Shown: one piece after another, positions 13,656 to 18,392 of the stretch
Numbering within the stretch: position 1 is the stretch's first letter
Layout of the letters: every line of letters starts with the position of its first letter
Assembly: GCA_041609995.1 (NCBI GenBank)
Contig: JBFIPU010000050.1
Location: 1 to 18,392 of the forward strand
Source: JABDOU01 sp041609995
Lineage (GTDB): Bacteria; Actinomycetota; Acidimicrobiia; Spongiisociales; SHLN01
Direction: 5' to 3'
Length of the DNA stretch: 18,392 bases
Program-made: the position numbers and the translations under genes
Notes under the pieces: model-generated
Told to the model about the DNA's origin: nothing
The model's database searches: none
Seen by the model: the letters and a program-made list of their open reading frames with translations, nothing else

Positions 13656-15356
13656 ATGAACATCGAACCACACGGCGGCGCGCTCAAAGATCTCATGGCA
13701 GCAAGCGACCGTATCGAGGCCATCCGTGCCCGGGTGGGCGACCTGCCGTCGTGGGACCTCACCCACCGCCAGCTGAACGACATCGAGCTGTTGATGAACG
13801 GGGGGTTCTCGCCGCTCGAAGGATTCATGGCAGAGGCCGATTACCGGTCGGTGATCAGCGACATGCGCCTCGCCGATGGCACCGTGTGGCCGATACCCGT
13901 CACGCTCGATGTATCCGAGGAGTTCGCCGGCACCCTCCAAACGGGTGCGTCGCTGGTTCTGCGCGACCAGGAGGGGGTCGTGATCGCCCTCATGCATGTG
14001 ACCGACCTATACCGGCCGGACAAAGAAACAGAGGCCATGGGCGTGTTCGGCACCAACGACACCAGGCACCCGGCCGTTCATTATCTGAGGCACACCGCCG
14101 GCGACGTCTACCTCGGCGGTACCTTGGAAGGCGTCCAGCTCCCCACCCACTACGACTTCCAGAGCCTGCGCTTGACTCCGGCCGAGACCAGGGCACGGTT
14201 CGCCGCGGCCGGATGGGACCGGGTCGTGGCTTTCCAGACCCGCAACCCGATGCACCGGGCCCACCTGGAGATCACCCTCCGGGCCGCCCGCAGCGAGAAC
14301 GCCAAGCTCCTGATCCATCCAGTGGTCGGGATGACCAAGCCGGGCGACATCGATCACTTCACCCGAGTGCGGGTTTACCAGAGGGTGTTGGAGCGCTATC
14401 CCGAGAACACCGCCGACCTGGCCTTGCTCCCCCTCGCGATGCGGATGGGTGGGCCGCGCGAAGCCGTTTGGCACGCCATCATCCGCAAGAACTTCGGGGT
14501 GACCCACTTCATCGTCGGACGGGACCACGCCGGCCCCGGCAACGACGACAACGGCGAGCCGTTCTACGGACCGTACGACGCCCAGGAGCTGCTCAGCAAA
14601 TACGAACAGGAGATCGGCGTCAAGATGGTCCCGTTCCAGATGATGGTGTACGTGCAGGAAGAAGACGCCTACTTGCCGGTCGACGAGGTCCCGGAGGGCG
14701 AGCACGTGCTGACGATTTCTGGCACCGAGTTCCGCGACATGCTGGCTGCCGGCGAAGACGTCCCCGAATGGTTCTCCTACCCGGAGATCGTCGCCGAACT
14801 GCGCCGCACCCACAAGCCCCGCAACGAGCGGGGTTTCGTGGTGTTCTTCACCGGACTCTCCGGGTCCGGAAAGTCGACGATCGCCAACGCGTTGCGGGTC
14901 AAGCTGCTGGAGCTGGGCGGCCGGCCGATCACGCTGCTTGACGGCGACCTGGTGCGCAAACACCTGTCGTCGGAGCTGGGCTTCAGCCGCGAGCACCGGG
15001 ATCTCAACGTCAGCCGCATCGGTTACGTGGCGTCGGAAATCGCCAAGCACGGGGGGATCGCCATCGCCGCCCCCATCGCCCCTTACGACGGGGTGCGCAA
15101 AGCCAATCGGGCGCTAGTGGAGTCGGGTGCGTTCGTCCTCGTCCATGTGGCCACCCCCCTCGAGGTCTGTGAGGCGCGCGACCGAAAAGGGCTCTACGCC
15201 CTCGCCCGGGCCGGCAAGATCAAGGAGTTCACAGGGATTTCGGATCCCTACGAGGAGCCGACCGACGCCGAGATCGTGTTGTCGACGACCGACCGCAGCC
15301 CGGGAGAAGCCGCCGACGTGATCGTGGAGTACCTGGTCGAAGCCGGCTATATCTGA
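13656..15356 (+). CDS. Bifunctional sulfate adenylyltransferase/adenylylsulfate kinase
   Basis: A 566-residue Sat-CysC fusion that turns sulfate and ATP into APS and then PAPS in the cytoplasm. Residues about 1-385 are the Sat part: QTRNPMHRAH at 194-203 holds the nucleotide-binding QxRNPxHxxH motif, followed by HPVVGMTKPGD and VGRDHAGPG (about 288-295). Residues about 393-566 are APS kinase: Walker A GLSGSGKST at 400-408, DGD at 429-431, FSREHRDLNVSRIG and AAPIAPYDGVRKANR. The Ser usually found in the FISPY segment is Ala here. ATG 13656 has GCGGAG five bases upstream. TTG 13644 would add four residues without an SD. No cysH, cysI or sulfate transporter gene is in the window. The 3' end overlaps the next, convergent gene by 10 bp. 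Confidence 0.93.
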   Translation: MNIEPHGGALKDLMAASDRIEAIRARVGDLPSWDLTHRQLNDIELLMNGGFSPLEGFMAEADYRSVISDMRLADGTVWPIPVTLDVSEEFAGTLQTGASLVLRDQEGVVIALMHVTDLYRPDKETEAMGVFGTNDTRHPAVHYLRHTAGDVYLGGTLEGVQLPTHYDFQSLRLTPAETRARFAAAGWDRVVAFQTRNPMHRAHLEITLRAARSENAKLLIHPVVGMTKPGDIDHFTRVRVYQRVLERYPENTADLALLPLAMRMGGPREAVWHAIIRKNFGVTHFIVGRDHAGPGNDDNGEPFYGPYDAQELLSKYEQEIGVKMVPFQMMVYVQEEDAYLPVDEVPEGEHVLTISGTEFRDMLAAGEDVPEWFSYPEIVAELRRTHKPRNERGFVVFFTGLSGSGKSTIANALRVKLLELGGRPITLLDGDLVRKHLSSELGFSREHRDLNVSRIGYVASEIAKHGGIAIAAPIAPYDGVRKANRALVESGAFVLVHVATPLEVCEARDRKGLYALARAGKIKEFTGISDPYEEPTDAEIVLSTTDRSPGEAADVIVEYLVEAGYI

Positions 15357-15799
15357 GCCGACCGCCCGGCCCGCAACATCGACAGCGCGTATAGGACGAA
15401 CGCTCCGCCCGCCAGCGCCATGACGTAGAACATCGTGTCGGTGTGGCCGGCCATCAGGCAGTCGATCCCCATGTATGAGAGCGCCCCGCCCCCGATCGCA
15501 CTGGCCCCGGCCGTGATCCCGGTCGCCCGGCGTCCCATGAACGCACTGACGAAGACGGTCAACAGGGCAGCGGTGAACACCCATCCGAGCACGTTTTGCA
15601 CCGTGGTGATGACGGCGTCCGGATCCGGTGGTGGAGCCACGATCAGCAGGTACGTATAGGCCCCGGCCCAGGCCAGCGCCGTTGCTCGCGCACGACGCTC
15701 GCCCAACTCATCGGGGCGAACCCGATCGCCAGGGATTTCGGGCGATTTCGATTCTTGGGGTCGGCGGCGAAGTTCCGTGGGCATCAGTGACATGAACAT
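15347..15799 (-). CDS. Four-helix membrane protein of unknown function
   Basis: A 150-residue protein with a charged N-terminal segment of about 38 residues (RRRPQESKSPEIPGDRVRPD and RRAR) and four hydrophobic segments at about 41-55, 68-87, 93-115 and 120-142. There is one Cys (Cys114). I do not recognise a family. ATG 15799 is favoured because a TANNNT box (TAACAT) lies 6 nt upstream; ATG codons 3 and 6 are alternatives. The gene follows the flavodoxin-family gene by 20 bp on the same strand, so read-through is possible. It overlaps the sat-cysC end by 10 bp. Confidence 0.72.
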   Translation of the reverse strand: MFMSLMPTELRRRPQESKSPEIPGDRVRPDELGERRARATALAWAGAYTYLLIVAPPPDPDAVITTVQNVLGWVFTAALLTVFVSAFMGRRATGITAGASAIGGGALSYMGIDCLMAGHTDTMFYVMALAGGAFVLYALSMLRAGRSAQI

Positions 15800-15805
15800 G
15801 GTTCG

Positions 15806-15811
15806 ATGTTA
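15806..15811 (-). promoter_or_regulatory. Candidate -10 box (TAACAT), leaderless promoter
   Basis: TAACAT on the minus strand lies in the 20-bp gap between the flavodoxin-family stop and ATG 15799, ending 6 nt before the ATG. The membrane protein gene may thus have its own leaderless promoter despite the operon-like spacing. Confidence 0.45.
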
Positions 15812-15819
15812 GCGGCGGC

Positions 15820-16566
15820 CTAGCGGTACTCCGGGTTCTCGAAATCGAAGCGGCAGCCTGCATCCCAGGCCGCCCGCTGGTTCCCGTGAATCGGCATCCC
15901 GCCTTCGTCCTTCATCATCCGGGCCAGGTGCATGAGGTTCCATGCCATGAAGGTCGTGTTCCGGTTGGTGAAATCGTTCTCGGGTCCGCCCGAGCCGGGG
16001 TCGAGGTAGCTGGGCCCTGGTCCCGCCTCGCCAATCCAGGCGGCGTCGGCTTGAGGCGGAATGGCAAAGCCCAGATGCTGAAGCGAATACAGGATGTTCA
16101 TCGAGCAATGCTTGGCGCCGTCCTCGTTGCCGGTGATGAGGCACCCACCGACCTTGCCGTAGTAGGCGTACTGGCCGTGTTCATTCAAATGGGAAGAGTT
16201 GCCATAGAGGCGCTCGATGACCTGTGTGCAGACCGACGTCTTCTCCCCCAGCCAGATGGCGCTGCCCAGCACGAGGATGTCGGCTGCTTGCACCTTCTGG
16301 TAGATCTCGGGCCACTGGTCCACCTCCCAGCCGTGCTCGGTCATGTCCGGCCAGACCCCGAACGCGAGGTCGTAATCGATCGCCCGCAGCACCTCAACGG
16401 TCACGTCGTTCTTTTCCATGACCTGGATGGCGATGTCCATGAGCCCGCGGGTATGCGAAATCGCCGGTGACTTCTTGAGCGTGCAGTTGATGAACAACGC
16501 CTTGAGATCCGAGAAGTCCCAAATGCTCTCGGTGACCAGGGCGTCGATGCGTTCCGTCATGTCCAT
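15820..16566 (-). CDS. Flavodoxin-family protein (NAD(P)H-dependent FMN reductase-like)
   Basis: A 248-residue flavodoxin-fold protein likely to bind FMN and transfer electrons or reduce small substrates. The first strand and phosphate-binding loop are visible as KALFINCTLKKSPAISHTRG (residues 22-41). The ADILVLGSAIWLGEKTS segment (about 95-111) matches the second FMN-contacting loop, and GKVGGCLITGNEDGAKHC (137-154) the third. ATG 16566 is chosen because GGAGGT lies 6 nt upstream, the strongest SD in the window; the frame stays open to 16716 but no similarity is seen there. ATG two codons later is also possible. The electron donor and substrate are unknown. It diverges from a small ORF at 16647. 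Confidence 0.85.
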   Translation of the reverse strand: MDMTERIDALVTESIWDFSDLKALFINCTLKKSPAISHTRGLMDIAIQVMEKNDVTVEVLRAIDYDLAFGVWPDMTEHGWEVDQWPEIYQKVQAADILVLGSAIWLGEKTSVCTQVIERLYGNSSHLNEHGQYAYYGKVGGCLITGNEDGAKHCSMNILYSLQHLGFAIPPQADAAWIGEAGPGPSYLDPGSGGPENDFTNRNTTFMAWNLMHLARMMKDEGGMPIHGNQRAAWDAGCRFDFENPEYR

Positions 16567-16597
16567 GTGAGTACCTCCTGCCGTGACGCTCGCACAA

Positions 16598-16609
16598 TCG
16601 ATCGATCGA
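16598..16609. promoter_or_regulatory. 12-bp palindrome TCGATCGATCGA
   Basis: Three tandem TCGA units form a perfect 12-bp palindrome in the 80-bp divergent spacer between the flavodoxin-family gene and the small ORF. It could be an operator for both promoters, or a chance repeat. Confidence 0.25.
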
Positions 16610-16634
16610 AGCAAACCTTGCGCCCGTCCGGCGG

Positions 16635-16640
16635 TATCGT
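16635..16640 (+). promoter_or_regulatory. Candidate -10 box (TATCGT), leaderless promoter
   Basis: TATCGT fits TANNNT and ends 6 nt before ATG 16647, the same geometry as several other genes here. It supports the 70-aa ORF as a real gene. Confidence 0.4.
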
Positions 16641-16646
16641 GAGCAG

Positions 16647-16859
16647 ATGAGCTGGTGGCGGCAGATAACCGGATTTGTCCGGGCGTTTCGTTCGGCCGAC
16701 GGGAAGACCGCGTCAAGAGCGCCAGACTCTCTGGCCAGAACGATCAAACATTCGACCCAGTTGCGGGGTGGGGCCGGCGGGGCGGTGACAACCGTTGCCG
16801 ACGGAATCATGGCCGACGGGCACGAGCGGTACGCCGAGTCCTTCGAGAAAGAAAATTGA
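16647..16859 (+). CDS. Small protein of unknown function (70 aa)
   Basis: A 70-residue ORF lies in an otherwise gene-free 310-bp gap between the flavodoxin-family gene and the SAF-domain oxidoreductase gene. The N-terminus MSWWRQITGFVRAF is amphipathic with two tryptophans. The middle is basic and polar (several Arg and Lys). A GGAGGAV segment and an acidic end (ESFEKEN) follow. There is no clear transmembrane helix or motif, and I do not recognise a family. Support comes from the leaderless-type -10 box 6 nt before the ATG and the lack of any other gene in this gap. It ends 18 nt before the convergent neighbour's stop. Without homologues it stays tentative. Confidence 0.5.
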   Translation: MSWWRQITGFVRAFRSADGKTASRAPDSLARTIKHSTQLRGGAGGAVTTVADGIMADGHERYAESFEKEN

Positions 16860-16877
16860 CCGGGCCGCGGCTCGCCG

Positions 16878-18140
16878 TCAGAGAGCCTGCTGCTCTCTCC
16901 ACATCTGCACCATGGCCGAGCTCTCGTCGAGGGCGACATCGTCGAGCTCGATCGGGCGGTCGGCCGGGACGGGTCGCTTGAGCACGGCCTCGTTCGAGAT
17001 CCCCACCGGCAGCAAGCCCTCGGTGTTCTCGATCCTGTCGATCTCTCCGTAGGTGGTCCAACCCCCGATGCCGTCCAACCGGTCACCGGCCGCCAGATCG
17101 CGCTTGGCGATCGATACGACGTCGGCCACGAACGGGCCTCTGGGTGAAACCGTCTCGTCCCGGTCGAGGACGACCTCGGCGATGGACACCGGCGCCTCGA
17201 CGTGGACCAGGTGGTATGGACGGAAGAACTGGTAATACGGCCCCTCGCCCATCTTGAGATACTGCATGACCGGTGCCACGGCGATCGGATCGTCGAGGTA
17301 GCCCAACACGATCACGCCTCCGCCGAAATCTCCGCCGAGCGTGTAGTCGACCACCCCGTGGCCATCGAACGTCTTGACCATGTCCTGCACGGCGGTCGCC
17401 ATCGTGGTCCGGATCCCGTGCATGCCCCGGCGTTCCGGCAGCAGGCCGGTGGCATTGGCCACGCTGGCATTCTCGAGGTTGATCTTGGTGCCGTCGGTGA
17501 AGGCCGTGGTCATCGGAAGGGAGATGCCCTGGCGCACCGACCATTCCTTGATCGACTCGGGGGTGGCGTGGCGATCCATGAAGCCCTTGCAGTTGATGGC
17601 TGCCACGGTCTCGAAGCCGGCGGCCTCGGTGTATTCGATCAGCCGCATCAGCACGCCCGGCTGGTCTCCGTCGGAGATGGTGTAGATGACGTCGTTGTCC
17701 AGGGCGACGCTCTTGAGGAGCCAGCCGACGGTGGCATCGGCCTCGGCGTTCATCGAGACGACGTCCTTGCCCGCCTCCAGGCAGGTGCGGGTTGCGACAG
17801 CGCCGTGCTCGGCCGACCCGGACGCCTCCATCACGACTTCGACGTTGTCGAGGGCGGCGAAGACCTCGAGCGACGAGGTGACGACGGGAGTGCCGGCCTC
17901 GATGGCGGCGTCGATCGTGGCGGGGTCATCGCTGACCACGACCTGATCCATGTCGTGCCCCGCCCTCCGGTAGGCGTCAATGGCATTGGCCGGGGTTCGG
18001 TTCAAGATCACCGCCGTCCGGAGCCCGGGCGTCAACGAAAACTGGTTCGCCAGGTGCCGTCCCACGAATCCCGCGCCGATCAATCCCACGGCGACCGGGT
18101 TGTCACCGCGCTGTTTTGCCAACCGGCGCATCACGCCCAT
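16878..18140 (-). CDS. Homoserine dehydrogenase-like oxidoreductase with SAF-like domain
   Basis: A 420-residue protein. The N-terminal Rossmann domain carries GLIGAGFVGRHL (Gly22, Gly24, Gly27). The VVMEASGSAEHG segment and then EAGKDVVSMNAEADATVG resemble homoserine dehydrogenase/Gfo-Idh-type NAD(P) domains. The middle holds a catalytic-like domain (INCKGFMDRHATPESIKEW, then MTTAFTDGTKINLENASVAN). The C-terminal segment from about residue 335 (DRDETVSPRGP to KRPVPADRPI) looks like a SAF/antifreeze-like fold. It is shorter than needed for a full biosynthetic homoserine dehydrogenase with an ACT domain, and no thr genes are near. Related proteins are linked to sugar-acid metabolism, but the substrate is unknown. 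ATG 18140 has GGGGAG 5 nt upstream. Confidence 0.82.
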   Translation of the reverse strand: MGVMRRLAKQRGDNPVAVGLIGAGFVGRHLANQFSLTPGLRTAVILNRTPANAIDAYRRAGHDMDQVVVSDDPATIDAAIEAGTPVVTSSLEVFAALDNVEVVMEASGSAEHGAVATRTCLEAGKDVVSMNAEADATVGWLLKSVALDNDVIYTISDGDQPGVLMRLIEYTEAAGFETVAAINCKGFMDRHATPESIKEWSVRQGISLPMTTAFTDGTKINLENASVANATGLLPERRGMHGIRTTMATAVQDMVKTFDGHGVVDYTLGGDFGGGVIVLGYLDDPIAVAPVMQYLKMGEGPYYQFFRPYHLVHVEAPVSIAEVVLDRDETVSPRGPFVADVVSIAKRDLAAGDRLDGIGGWTTYGEIDRIENTEGLLPVGISNEAVLKRPVPADRPIELDDVALDESSAMVQMWREQQAL

Positions 18141-18200
18141 CGAGCTCCCCTTCTTCTATGCCAGCTCGTACCCACCAAATTCAGCCTAACGACCCTTCGC

Positions 18201-18229
18201 GAAATTCCACCACGACGGGTGGCAATTTC
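18201..18229 (-). terminator. Hairpin directly after the fibronectin-type gene
   Basis: GAAATT-CCACC (18201-18211) pairs with GGTGG-AATTTC (18218-18229) apart from one bulged base, an 11-bp stem with a 6-nt loop starting right after the stop codon at 18230-18232. It has no T-run, so it may be a weak terminator or mRNA 3' stabiliser. Confidence 0.4.
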
Positions 18230-18392
18230 TCACGGGCCGGGTGGAGGATCGGTCGTCGCCGGGGCCGTCGGCCCACCGCTCGACTCATTACCAACCGCAT
18301 CCACCGCCTCCACCCGAAATGTGTACGACGTCGACGGTGACAGTCCGGGAACCGTCGTGCTCGTCCCAACAGGAGAAGCAACCAACCCCAAA
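18230..18392 (-). CDS. C-terminal end of a fibronectin type III domain protein
   Basis: The reverse strand is open from the right edge to TGA at 18230-18232, giving 53 residues. The segment TTVPGLSPSTSYTFRVEAVD followed by AVGNESSGGPTAP is the E-F-G strand half of a fibronectin type III repeat, including the tyrosine and VxAxDxxGNxS signature. A Thr/Pro-rich tail (ATTDPPPGP) ends the protein. Such domains are typical of secreted or cell-surface enzymes and adhesins. The rest of the gene lies outside the window, so its function cannot be told. Confidence 0.8.
   Translation of the reverse strand, partial: LGLVASPVGTSTTVPGLSPSTSYTFRVEAVDAVGNESSGGPTAPATTDPPPGP

Noticed and set aside
16567..16716. 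50-residue N-terminal extension of the flavodoxin-family protein
   Set aside because: It lies across the palindrome and the strong GGAGGT ribosome binding site, and it has Ser/Arg-rich non-conserved content.
1..18392. CRISPR array, insertion sequence, prophage or tRNA gene
   Set aside because: No direct-repeat array, transposase or integrase motif, or cloverleaf sequence was seen. The window is housekeeping and single-gene content of even composition.

Overview
The window is high-GC bacterial DNA and looks like an actinomycete chromosome, possibly Acidimicrobiia. This placement rests on GC-rich codon use, GTG starts, many leaderless-type promoters, an ilvB-ilvN-ilvC-leuB cluster, and a Sat-CysC fusion. 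It is an inference from gene content, not a phylogeny. I saw no insertion sequence, prophage, CRISPR array, tRNA or rRNA gene.

Layout. At 1-189 (-) is the 5' part of an unrecognised gene. At 190-518 is the regulatory leader of the branched-chain amino acid operon. It holds a promoter, a short ORF ending in Lys-Leu-Val-Val-Ile-Ser, a hairpin, and an intrinsic terminator that acts as an attenuator. A 15-nt segment upstream of the -10 box is perfectly complementary to the terminator. At 519-4873 (+) are ilvB, ilvN, ilvC and leuB, tightly packed (4-nt overlap, 27-nt gap, 3-nt gap). They cover acetolactate synthesis, ketol-acid reductoisomerisation and 3-isopropylmalate oxidation. A convergent mscS-type channel gene (4860-5708, -) overlaps leuB by 14 bp. 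At 5873-7283 (+) is an ECF sigma factor gene followed by a single-pass membrane protein gene, a candidate sigma/anti-sigma pair of unusual type.

From 7338 to 13513 come single genes in alternating orientation: an SDR/DUF2867 protein (-), a small DUF6226-like protein (+), an alpha/beta hydrolase-OsmC fusion (+), an M20 peptidase (-) and a pyridine nucleotide-disulfide oxidoreductase (+) with a noncanonical C-terminal active site. At 13656-15356 is sat-cysC, which makes PAPS from sulfate. Then come a four-helix membrane protein (-), a flavodoxin-family protein (-), a 70-aa small ORF (+), a homoserine-dehydrogenase-like/SAF oxidoreductase (-) and, at the right edge, the C-terminus of a fibronectin type III protein (-).

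Best-supported functional units: ilvB-ilvN-ilvC-leuB with its attenuated leader, and sat-cysC for sulfate activation. The most interesting non-gene structure is the ilv leader. It offers two mutually exclusive folds and more than one possible leader-peptide start. A second window-wide pattern is the recurrence of TANNNT boxes 6-7 nt before start codons, as expected for leaderless mRNAs.
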